From Asparagopsis taxiformis (taxonomy: Eukaryota; Rhodophyta; Florideophyceae; Bonnemaisoniales; Bonnemaisoniaceae): a stretch of DNA of 64,000 bases. The translations under genes were made by a program, and so were the position numbers. How positions within the stretch are numbered: position 1 is the stretch's first letter; each line of letters opens with the position of its first letter. Below the pieces are notes generated by a model. It worked only from the letters and a program-made list of their open reading frames with translations, did not search any database and had not been told where the DNA came from. Of this stretch, positions 54,010 to 62,624 are shown piece by piece. The stretch is taken from positions 1 through 64,000 of the forward strand of contig JALQPE010002343.1 of NCBI GenBank assembly GCA_030407315.1, written 5' to 3'.

Positions 54010-57000
54010 ATGGTTGATACAATGAAACATGGGGCTGTTATCTCTGCAAGCGAGCGTGGCCCCACCAATCCAGGGGACTTGTATGGAGACGGAACTATCA
54101 TATGGGTAGATCCAGCTCGTGTTGTTTCTATACCAGCAATTGAAGGTTTTGGTACTGCAGCTTCAGACATTTCTTCCCGAGTGTCTCTGGACTTTGATGC
54201 ACTCCATCTTTACGGATCTATCACTGAAAATGGTGATGTCACCCTTGTCGGAGGCATGGACGTCTGTGAGGAGATCTGGTCGCGCCCCCGCACGAAAACT
54301 TCACGGTTTTTAGTACGCATGAGCTACGAGTCTATCTCTTCAGAGCCACACACACTGATCTCTATTGTTTATCACATCCTCAGGAGAGAAAGACGGGTTC
54401 CCTTCACTGAATCAGTTGCCATACTTGCATACCTTCGTGACTACTGGCATGATCGGGAGAGGAATGAGGATAACGTTCCCCTTGCACATCGCACCCTCCC
54501 AGGATTTCGAGCTGCTGTCAAGGCCATGTTCCAATCAAAGCTTCCGCCTGCGGCAGTCGCTGTCATGGAAGATTGGTTTGGGAAGGCCTACCATCGTCAT
54601 ACCTTCAATATCGTCCAGTCCCTCCGCACTTTCTCGTCTTCGGAATGCGATGAGGGGTCTAACGACGTAGACACGAGGGTTTGGGATATGTTCCTGACCA
54701 GTTGTTCCTTACAAGACTTATCAATGTCTCTCTTCACGCCAGTGTTCGTTGTAGAAGAGCACAGAACAACCACAAAGTTACCATCCAGCCAAAGCCTCCA
54801 CAGCCAAGGTTCGGAACCTCTTCCCGTTGCACAGTATTTCCACTCAGTGCACACGGCGTCTCGGTCTTCAATTGGTCGTGAATCATTCGTGCGGCAGACT
54901 CTGGCTTGCCAATTCTTTGTTGCGCATACCCAGCTACGAACTACGGACCATGGAAACTGGGCTACTCCAAGAGTTTCTTCCGCTTTCGAGAAGATTATAT
55001 TTCTCATGGCTATGCTACAAATGGAAAGAGATTTAAAAGCCACCCCGGTGAGGCCGAGAACAAGGTCCTCGTCTAATCGAACTGTATTGATCAGAAAGGA
55101 ATCTCCTGCTTCCGCTCAGCGCCTCGGCTACGCTATTCATGTGGTCGTGAAGGCATGGGATACACTGGCTCGTGCACTGGATGTTTCAACGGCCGAGGAA
55201 CTTCTCCAACCTTATCTTCTTTATGATCAGCGCATGTTCAAGTACCATGTGCTAGACTCAGAGGAAAGGGGGTTCTCTCCTCTTCGAGAGCTAAAGACGT
55301 TATTGCATGGCAGAGGGGCCGTGCGAAGGTTGCAGCATGCCAAAAGTATATCCCATCGAGCAGTTCATCGCTCCGTCCTCCAAGACGCTCAGATGCGCCT
55401 CTGCGCCTCCTCCTTCTGGGCACACATTACAGATATTACTAAGGATCGAAAACTATTTGACCAGACCGTTTCTTCTCCGAAACAAAACGCGTTTCTTTGC
55501 GCATTCGAAGCACAGGAAGATTCTATAGAAACTGATTCTGGGAGGTTCACTTCTATTCCTGGCCTTCAAAACGTCGAGAGGCAGCTCACGGCCTTCAGAA
55601 ACTCTGAACTACCACAATCGACTCCTGAACCAAACGAGGAGCTTTTTGGAGAAGCTGATACATCTTTCGCTCCCGTTCCTGCGTCACCATCCATTGAACA
55701 AAACACGGATACAGGTGTCAAACGGAAGCGACTGGACAACAGTAATGAAACTGATGTTCCTGCAAAGTCAGCTCGCACTTCTGAGCCGGTGAGCGCTCAT
55801 AGAAGGCCATCAGACACAAGTACTGCCGAGTCCTTAGACATCGAATCTATGCGTCTCGGAGACCCTGTTTCAATTCCAGCAAACCTACAAAACATGAAGG
55901 CTTCTTGCCTACACACACTCAATTGCAGTTTCAGAGATCTTCTTGAGACCTATGAACGCATTGATATTCCTGCAAAACCGGAGCTTGTAGAGGGTGCCCA
56001 ATTGGTTCTCACAGATCCACCGTATAATTCGAGACGAACAGCTGGGAGAGAGAATTCAGCGTATGACATTCTCCGCCAACAAGAAATCGTGGACACAGTG
56101 GCAACTATCGCAAAGGTAACACGACAGGGTGGTCATGTTCTCATCTTCACATCTGCTGCCCTTTTCTACAACTGGGTTTACGAACTCCGAAAGGTCAAGA
56201 CTTCTACGAACACTCCCATGTTTTCAGTTGATTCACAGCCTATCTTCTGTATTCGGAGCCCAACGCATTTCACTTCTCCGCCATATAGATTTACGACCAG
56301 TTTAATGAATATGTCTGAGCTGGTTGTACATGCTACAAAGCTCGGAAAGGGAAGAAAAGGATGGGCGATGGTGAACTATAAAAATGCCGGTTACATCCCA
56401 ACCAGATTCCGAGCATGGACAAATATTATCGACAACATTCCAAGGATATCGCCTTCAGAGACTGTCAAATATTTCGACCAAACGGAACAGAAGAACAAGG
56501 TACTGCGCCCGGAGCAGAAGCTCGTTGGTTTGTTGCAGGAACTAATTGGGCGATTTTCACACCAGGGAGATTTGGTTGTCGACTTGTTCGCCGGAACATT
56601 CTCCACTGCAGTCGCTTGCCTTAACATGCGCCACGGTCAGTATAGGCGGTTTGTCGGTTGTGAAAAGTACAAAGATTGCTTTGAATTATCTCTTCCGAGA
56701 GTTCATACCGCATTTCTGCGTCAAGTAGCAATTGGTAATTTTGCTCAGCTCTCCAATCCTTCGCTACAACAACTCGCCTCATCACATCTACCGGTTTCCG
56801 AGGAGGGTACGGTTTCAAAGCCTACCTCAGGTTTGCCAGTTGCTACGCGACTTCCGCCCCACCTCGTCAGTTTCCTCACTAGCATGTGGGGTATCCCAGA
56901 CCAATACAAACAACTGGGCGACCTTCCAGTTCACAAATGGCCTCAATCACTTCTCGGCATGCTGTCCACCATTGACAACAATCTTCTGCTTTCCATTGAT

Positions 57001-57507
57001 GCCATGGCACACAACGTGTACGTCGCGCCCTCAACTATTCCGGGGGCTGGTGACGGTCTTTTTGCCAGAGACCAGATCGACCCTGGTGACATTGTTGGAT
57101 TTTATTTCGGTTCATTGGTTTACAGAGATCTCTATAAATCAAAAGGCAAGACGTTTGGAACAGGTCCCACCGCATTTACCGTGGAGCGCTTCAGAAGCTA
57201 CGCTCTTCAAATCAAGGATTCGAATATATCTTGTTTGCTTCCTTCTACTGCTGGAAGCCCCATATTTGTCGTCCCTTTCGAGTACTGTGTCGCTTCGAAA
57301 ATCAATGACCCCAACTTTGTGGATCCAGCTGAGGGAACTGAACGTCCTTCACGCGCAGCTAACGTTAGTTTCTCGTCTCCCGTTCAAGAGCTCCTCGACG
57401 AGAATACTGTCTCAAACTATCAAGTTGTCTGTGTTACTGCCAACGTGCCGATCTCTGCTGGCTCCGAGCTGTTCATAGAATATGGTAATGACTACTTCTC
57501 AGTTTAA
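54010..57507 (+). CDS. DNA adenine methyltransferase-SET domain fusion protein
   Basis: 1165 residues, uninterrupted. Residues 1-640 are unassigned, with a low-complexity acidic linker and KRKR-type nuclear signal before 650. The methyltransferase spans about 655-905: VLTDPPYNSRR near 665, GGHVLIFTSAALF near 710 and VVDLFAGTFSTAVACL near 855. This is the same order and spacing style as the methyltransferase of element A, and a beta-class DPPY enzyme predicts N6-adenine. A SET domain covers about 1005-1165: STIPGAGDGLFARDQIDPGD, then VGFYFG, then AANVSF at the position of the usual N-H-S-C, then ISAGSELFIEYGNDYFSV at the end. The Tyr and Gly-rich SAM motifs are kept. The His and Cys of N-H-S-C are replaced by Val and Phe, so lysine methylation is possible but unproved. 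I know of no standard family with this fusion. Confidence 0.82.
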   Translation: MVDTMKHGAVISASERGPTNPGDLYGDGTIIWVDPARVVSIPAIEGFGTAASDISSRVSLDFDALHLYGSITENGDVTLVGGMDVCEEIWSRPRTKTSRFLVRMSYESISSEPHTLISIVYHILRRERRVPFTESVAILAYLRDYWHDRERNEDNVPLAHRTLPGFRAAVKAMFQSKLPPAAVAVMEDWFGKAYHRHTFNIVQSLRTFSSSECDEGSNDVDTRVWDMFLTSCSLQDLSMSLFTPVFVVEEHRTTTKLPSSQSLHSQGSEPLPVAQYFHSVHTASRSSIGRESFVRQTLACQFFVAHTQLRTTDHGNWATPRVSSAFEKIIFLMAMLQMERDLKATPVRPRTRSSSNRTVLIRKESPASAQRLGYAIHVVVKAWDTLARALDVSTAEELLQPYLLYDQRMFKYHVLDSEERGFSPLRELKTLLHGRGAVRRLQHAKSISHRAVHRSVLQDAQMRLCASSFWAHITDITKDRKLFDQTVSSPKQNAFLCAFEAQEDSIETDSGRFTSIPGLQNVERQLTAFRNSELPQSTPEPNEELFGEADTSFAPVPASPSIEQNTDTGVKRKRLDNSNETDVPAKSARTSEPVSAHRRPSDTSTAESLDIESMRLGDPVSIPANLQNMKASCLHTLNCSFRDLLETYERIDIPAKPELVEGAQLVLTDPPYNSRRTAGRENSAYDILRQQEIVDTVATIAKVTRQGGHVLIFTSAALFYNWVYELRKVKTSTNTPMFSVDSQPIFCIRSPTHFTSPPYRFTTSLMNMSELVVHATKLGKGRKGWAMVNYKNAGYIPTRFRAWTNIIDNIPRISPSETVKYFDQTEQKNKVLRPEQKLVGLLQELIGRFSHQGDLVVDLFAGTFSTAVACLNMRHGQYRRFVGCEKYKDCFELSLPRVHTAFLRQVAIGNFAQLSNPSLQQLASSHLPVSEEGTVSKPTSGLPVATRLPPHLVSFLTSMWGIPDQYKQLGDLPVHKWPQSLLGMLSTIDNNLLLSIDAMAHNVYVAPSTIPGAGDGLFARDQIDPGDIVGFYFGSLVYRDLYKSKGKTFGTGPTAFTVERFRSYALQIKDSNISCLLPSTAGSPIFVVPFEYCVASKINDPNFVDPAEGTERPSRAANVSFSSPVQELLDENTVSNYQVVCVTANVPISAGSELFIEYGNDYFSV

Positions 57508-58050
57508 ACAGGAACGCATTGGCGTTTTTCACACCTACATCATGTTCTCCCTGCTTCCCATTACCCCGCAAATAGTAAAATAGGCAAAGTATGTTCTATC
57601 TCCTCATTCCCTCTAACATCCGCGATGATTAGGTGCATTTCTTTCCCGTGAACAGGACGAGGACCTGATCTACCTAATGTTCAGGTCTAGATCTCTTTTT
57701 ACTCGAGTAATTTTCCCGTCCGAAATTAAGCATAATTTAAACAGTTATTGTACCACACCATTTATTTAGATCTACGACCGTTACGGCACGGTGCATTCGT
57801 AACGGTTCCACAGCCTCCTTTATCTCTTCCTACTTCTACAAATTGAATAGGTCGGTTACAACACGTAGCATTTGTAACGTTTCGATCTCTCCCCTTTCCT
57901 TCCCTTCTTCAATAAACGGACAAGTTCCGAACTTAAACAAATTACCTTTACCACCATTCTACTGGATAACTCTTCATCTTGGAATACCTGATCCCAGTAG
58001 CTCTGACGTTACGAAACATATCTGTGAAGATCTCCTTATTCCAGGCTGAC
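57508..58050. other. Spacer after the methyltransferase-SET gene
   Basis: Contains CTTTTTACTCGAGTAATTTT at about 57695, the same motif as the hairpin at 48400, and two TCGTAACG or TTGTAACG segments. No gene is seen. A CCAG-AC before 58051 could be a splice acceptor. Confidence 0.5.
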
Positions 58051-59724
58051 ATGAGAGACGAACTATCCTTAACCAGGTTTGCGCAGTTTGAGGAACGGTT
58101 TGCCTACCTTGAACAGTACCTCCGCGATTCTCTTTCATCTGTTCAAATGGAACTAGCCTGCATTCGGTATATGGCCTCTGCTGCAGCTGGTACAAACGTT
58201 GTTCCACCTGTGGTTCTGGAAGAGCGTTCAAGAAAATCAGCACAAGTTACCACTCTGGTGTCCTCTCTTTTCAACAACAGACTTGTGACATCCAGGTTCG
58301 TCGCGTTTCGAACCATTGCAGAGTTCATCAAAACCTCTGTTACCCCAAACTCGTTCTGTGCAACATCTGTACCGTGTTCAAATGAAGATTCCTGCACTAC
58401 TTTGCTTCTGGCTTCCCTTTCCTTCTCTCAGACATCCAGTTCTAATTCTGAGGTCAGGCAGTCCAAGAAATCCCTAATTGGAACAGCTGTAGGGAAAAAG
58501 CATGTGTTCCTGAAACGTGCTATTGTCGGAACTGCGTTTATTTCTATGGCAAATGACAGAATTGTGCGATGGAAGGATTCGGCGACGAGGAATTCTGGTA
58601 CCCTTGACCCTGGGGAGGAGGATGACCTGAACAGCAATACCATTTCTCGTGACTACGCACTTCGCAATGCAACCATCGTGCCAATCAATAAGCCTGCTTG
58701 GTTGCAGATTTCGCAGCGGGCTCTTTTCCATGCCATGGATATTTCGATGCCAACGGAAACAGATCGACCTGCGCCACAGTCCACAACTCTACCAATCAAT
58801 TATTCGAAACGTCGCCGACTCTCGGGTTCTAAAGGAGAACAGCGCCGTACTGGTTCTTCCTCATCTTCGTCTTCTTGTGTATCTAATCTTTCTCCTTCGG
58901 ACTTACAGTCCATTCCGATCGTTACTTCGGCACTGCGGCAGCTCACACAGTTTTTCAATACTTCCCGGAAGCAGATGAAAATGGAATTAGTCAAACATGC
59001 ATTCTTCCTCATCCATCGAGATATGCAGGCTAAAGTTTCTCTTTCGCCTGACAATGACATTTCTGCATTGGATATGTGTCCATCTGAAAAAATTCCGATA
59101 ACTTCGAAAGCTTACGGCACAGGGGATGAGTCTCAAGCTGTCTATTCCAAAAATGATGATATCTTCTCGGATTTTATTTTGAGTCGACCTGAGCTTCACA
59201 TTCAGGTTACTTACAAAGTTCAGGTTAGCGGCGCCGTAGACGGCTCCTGCAATGCAGGTACAAAGGCCCCGGTTGAGAGATTGGCCGTCTGTTCTTTTTC
59301 TTTTCTTACATTAGCTATGATATTGTTGTGTAGTTTCTGCCAATGCACACAACTCGAGATGCTCTGTCACGAACCCCATTCAATTCAGGCATGTTATCGC
59401 ATTGCAATTTGCCTGCACGGGTTATTCACCACAGCCCTTACAATGGCGCCTACCGGTAATTTCGGGAATGATGGTTTCCCTCTGCGTGTTACATGGGGTC
59501 ACATCGACCTCCGTGACTACCTCATGGGGGGTGATTGCCTTCTAGGTATTATTAGGAAGAAGAGAAACATCACTGCAGAGGAATACATGTCGGTGCGGTT
59601 CGATTCTAATGCCACACAGATGGAACAATCCTACGAAAACCCAACAGCCAGGGTAGCATCTAATGTTCATTGTGTACCTCTAGAGGAAGATGATGAACTT
59701 GGTATATCTTTAATTGATGTGTAG
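58051..59724 (+). CDS. Coiled-coil protein of unknown function in B
   Basis: The open frame begins at 57979, but I prefer the ATG at 58051, where a heptad-like helix starts (LTRFAQFEERFAYLEQYLRD); this gives 557 residues. The middle is Ser-rich with a basic nuclear-type signal (SKRRRLSGSKGEQRR). A hydrophobic stretch around LAVCSFSFLTLAMILLCSF near residue 410 could be a membrane or buried segment. No family is recognised. It shares strand and neighbourhood with the methyltransferase-SET gene and is flanked on the right by the convergent Tudor-like gene. Possibly a DNA-binding or structural cofactor of the element. Confidence 0.6.
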   Translation: MRDELSLTRFAQFEERFAYLEQYLRDSLSSVQMELACIRYMASAAAGTNVVPPVVLEERSRKSAQVTTLVSSLFNNRLVTSRFVAFRTIAEFIKTSVTPNSFCATSVPCSNEDSCTTLLLASLSFSQTSSSNSEVRQSKKSLIGTAVGKKHVFLKRAIVGTAFISMANDRIVRWKDSATRNSGTLDPGEEDDLNSNTISRDYALRNATIVPINKPAWLQISQRALFHAMDISMPTETDRPAPQSTTLPINYSKRRRLSGSKGEQRRTGSSSSSSSCVSNLSPSDLQSIPIVTSALRQLTQFFNTSRKQMKMELVKHAFFLIHRDMQAKVSLSPDNDISALDMCPSEKIPITSKAYGTGDESQAVYSKNDDIFSDFILSRPELHIQVTYKVQVSGAVDGSCNAGTKAPVERLAVCSFSFLTLAMILLCSFCQCTQLEMLCHEPHSIQACYRIAICLHGLFTTALTMAPTGNFGNDGFPLRVTWGHIDLRDYLMGGDCLLGIIRKKRNITAEEYMSVRFDSNATQMEQSYENPTARVASNVHCVPLEEDDELGISLIDV

Positions 59725-59851
59725 ATTTCTGTTTACTGTTCTGCTATCTTTGCCTACGTAACCTGGCATTGTTTGCCTCTAGTTCTCAGTATACATGTGT
59801 CTCTATTAGCCTGGCAGAACCGTTTTTGCTTTATTCATTGCACTACTGGTA

Positions 59852-61624
59852 TCATTTTATGTACTCCTCTGCCCTTTTGTCTGAAAAGTTATACCCCACC
59901 ACATCTTTGACTAGATCTTCCGATATCAACTTGTCTATTCGCCATGGTTCGCCAAAACCTCGGAATACGACGTAGGGTATATGAATTCGAAATGTTCCCC
60001 ACAACACATCCCCTGTCTGTCCCCTTTTCTTATGCGTTATCGGTTGCCATTCTATACGAAAACTCTTCTTCCCGTCACCTTTCCACCCTTCCCGACTCGC
60101 ATCCCCGTCAGGCCTCCTATGTACGGCACAAATCGATGGGCATTTTTTCAGCTCCATGCCATGCACATATTGACCTTGGACCGCAGAACTATTCTTGCGC
60201 ACTAGGCACCACGTGTTCGATTTTGCTCCGGATACGCAGAACGAGCTACTGCCAATTGCAACAGATGATGGATCTCCGTTCGTCGTTTCTGTGCACAACA
60301 ATGCACCAAGCAAGCGCAAGAACAATGGCCTCCTAGGCCGATTTCCGCTAATCACTCCCCCTTCTTCCTCTTCCACTGCCGCTCCAGGCTTTCGTCTGTG
60401 CAGCAATGACTCCATTCGCCACGGGTGAGGTAATCCTAACAAGTCCGATACTGCTGCAAAACTGGAACATGTAATGTTCACATCTTCAGCACCAGTTCCG
60501 CTCACTGCCTCATGAAGCCCAGGGTAAACTTTGTAATAACATCCTGCATACAACTCTGTTGTTCCCTTCAACATTTCCCGGAATACGGTTGTGCTCAATG
60601 AAGCAGGAATATGCACTGGACCACTCACAACTGTCCCACTGGTACATGCACCATCCACCTCACTATGCGGAAAATCCGTCCCGGAGTTTGACAACGTAAC
60701 TCTGTTTGCCTGTTCTACAGCTTTCTCGACTGAGCGGCGCAAAAGCATCAATAGAACCGGTCCAGTGGACGTGAGTGCAGGTTCTATTGGAACTTTCCCA
60801 TCGTAAACCATCCGATGATCGCCACCACTTCCAGAAAGAATAATACTTTCTAGTGTTCTCAGCCTCTTCTCCATGCCACTGTATGTGTTGGAATCAAGTA
60901 CCGATTCCACTTTTGGCTTCTTCTTTTGCGGGGACATCGCTTCAGATTCACCATCCGATTCGACATGATGTTCCACTCCGGCCTCTTCGTAGTCCACAAC
61001 CTCTCCGTTGCTCCTTCGCCACGGTGTTGGTGGCTGACCCCCGGACATCAACTTACTTCCCAGCACAAATTTTACGTGTTCATAGGAGACGCAAGGGTAA
61101 TTCCTTTCAGGAATTGCATCGTATAACAATCTGCCTTCTGCAACCACTATTTCATCATGCCTTGGCTTCACAGAATCCGAATACCGCCACTTTGACACTT
61201 CCGTTACTGCAATATCCTTTTCCTCCGTCGTCAACTTCACAATTGCAGTATCCAAATCCTGACCCTGCTGCTCCACCACACCGGGCGTGTACACGCCATC
61301 TCCTCTGTCCACATCGATGTGGTCACCCACTGATGGTTTACCCGAGCAAATAGGATACTGCTCGGGAAGTTCCATTTCCACTACCACAGCCTTCCACCAC
61401 ATTGAGTCGTCCCCCACCTGGAACCATACCTCTATTTGGGTGCCGACAGACGGAAGTGCATCAACAGCTGCAGCTCGTTCACGCTCCCGACACGCTATTG
61501 CTTTTTCGCTTTGGCGCCTAATACGCAATGATTCCCGCATGGTCATAGTTCCTCCACCAAATAAAGATACTAGAGCCCACAATTTGCAATTCTGTTTAGG
61601 AAAAGTCTTCGTTGACTTCTTCAA
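59852..61624 (-). CDS. Tudor-like reader protein of element B
   Basis: 590 residues; M26 (61549) is an alternative start. Residues 57-150 hold two short beta-barrel-like modules: VGTQIEVWFQVGDDSMWWKA and, after 20 residues, VGDHIDVDRGDGVYTPGVVE with a following AIVKL strand. The G-x-x-I-x-V ... W/Y-x-x-x-V-V pattern is typical of Tudor/Agenet domains that read methylated lysine or arginine. A basic signal, PQKKKPKVES, near residue 233 suggests the nucleus. A predicted helix follows at MEKRLRTLESII. The C-terminal 300 residues are unassigned. It lies convergent to the coiled-coil gene. A reader fits next to a SET-domain protein. The role is inferred. Confidence 0.6.
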   Translation of the reverse strand: MKKSTKTFPKQNCKLWALVSLFGGGTMTMRESLRIRRQSEKAIACRERERAAAVDALPSVGTQIEVWFQVGDDSMWWKAVVVEMELPEQYPICSGKPSVGDHIDVDRGDGVYTPGVVEQQGQDLDTAIVKLTTEEKDIAVTEVSKWRYSDSVKPRHDEIVVAEGRLLYDAIPERNYPCVSYEHVKFVLGSKLMSGGQPPTPWRRSNGEVVDYEEAGVEHHVESDGESEAMSPQKKKPKVESVLDSNTYSGMEKRLRTLESIILSGSGGDHRMVYDGKVPIEPALTSTGPVLLMLLRRSVEKAVEQANRVTLSNSGTDFPHSEVDGACTSGTVVSGPVHIPASLSTTVFREMLKGTTELYAGCYYKVYPGLHEAVSGTGAEDVNITCSSFAAVSDLLGLPHPWRMESLLHRRKPGAAVEEEEGGVISGNRPRRPLFLRLLGALLCTETTNGDPSSVAIGSSSFCVSGAKSNTWCLVRKNSSAVQGQYVHGMELKKCPSICAVHRRPDGDASREGWKGDGKKSFRIEWQPITHKKRGQTGDVLWGTFRIHIPYVVFRGFGEPWRIDKLISEDLVKDVVGYNFSDKRAEEYIK

Positions 61625-62474
61625 TACTACTCACCCATATCCGTAACGTCCAATTTTGCATTTTTACCGTATGATACGAAATCACTACAATGTTCCCCAC
61701 TGCCACAAAAGTTGTCAACTACACTACTACTGCGTTTATGTTACTACTAACGCTTAAAGCCAGGGCGAAAATCACTATTCGGGTCAATCCCGTGTATAGG
61801 GGAGTGGCTTGATTACAGACTTTAGCGACTAAAATAGTAACCAAGCCGTATTATCTGTGCTAAAAATCAATGTAGATGGTTCCATTCTTTCGACCATACC
61901 CTATCTATGATAAAACAATGACCATATCGAGATAGGATAGTTAAAGCCATACACTTTGCATTTCTCCTCTTCCATATGATATCATATTCCTCATGGACAT
62001 CCAAAATGTGACTTCATCTAAGTGGATATCACATGGGAACAGTCAGTACCAGTCCATCTCTCTACCGTCCTTGCACTGCTACGGCTGCCATCCATTGCAC
62101 AGACTGGAGTGACCATCAAAGATCATGGTTCCAGTCCATCATGGTACTGTCATACATATGGTTCCGCCGTTCCATCATTCCAGCATAGAATTTCCAAAAA
62201 TAATGGAATATGCCACCTCTGGTCACCGTCATGACCAACGCGACGTGTCTTTGTCCTTTCCAATGTTATTTTTCCGTACAGTACTGGAAAATTCCACCTG
62301 TCACGGTGCTTACACCCACTCCCACGGCGCAGTTCCATTCCATTACATTCTTTACGGTATTTCCACTACTTATCTATGGCACGGCGCCGGTAATTTCTGG
62401 GATTTTTTTGATGGTTTGCCATTCCACTAATTTCTAATGGTCCAGACCATAAAATTTACTGGTTTTTCAAAAAA
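61625..62474. repeat. Right subterminal region of B
   Basis: Gene-free and rich in short motifs that mirror the left side: GGTTCCAGTCCATCATGGTAC near 62130, GTCACGGTG near 62300, GGAAAATTCC near 62285. It leads into the TIR copy at 62475-62488. Confidence 0.5.
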
Positions 62475-62624
62475 TTGCTTATGCTGTGTACCCGTATACT
62501 CTGTTCCGTTCGATATCAACCAGTGTTCCTCACGAAAGAGTGTAAACGTCACGAGATACGTCGTCAAATTTGACTGTCTCGCCGAGCGGTCGCCATCCTG
62601 TACCGAATTTCCACTCATTCCATT

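Larger units (their letters stand above)
26959..62488. mobile_element. Giant CACTA/CMC-like element B with chromatin-enzyme cargo
   Basis: The left end CACAGCATAAGCAA (26959-26972) is matched in reverse at 62475-62488, and both ends are flanked by TA (26957-26958, 62489-62490). The left end abruptly cuts a copia gag. Both subterminal regions share short motifs in opposite orientation (CACCGTGAC/GTCACGGTG, GGAATTATTCC/GGAAAATTCC). Inside are a Tnp2-like transposase, a ParB-zinc-dioxygenase fusion, a methyltransferase-SET fusion, a coiled-coil protein and a Tudor-like protein. A second element, C, is nested at 29561-44206. Without C, B is about 20.9 kb. The inverted ends are short, so a chance match is not excluded. 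The transitions in sequence type at both points support the boundaries. Confidence 0.65.
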
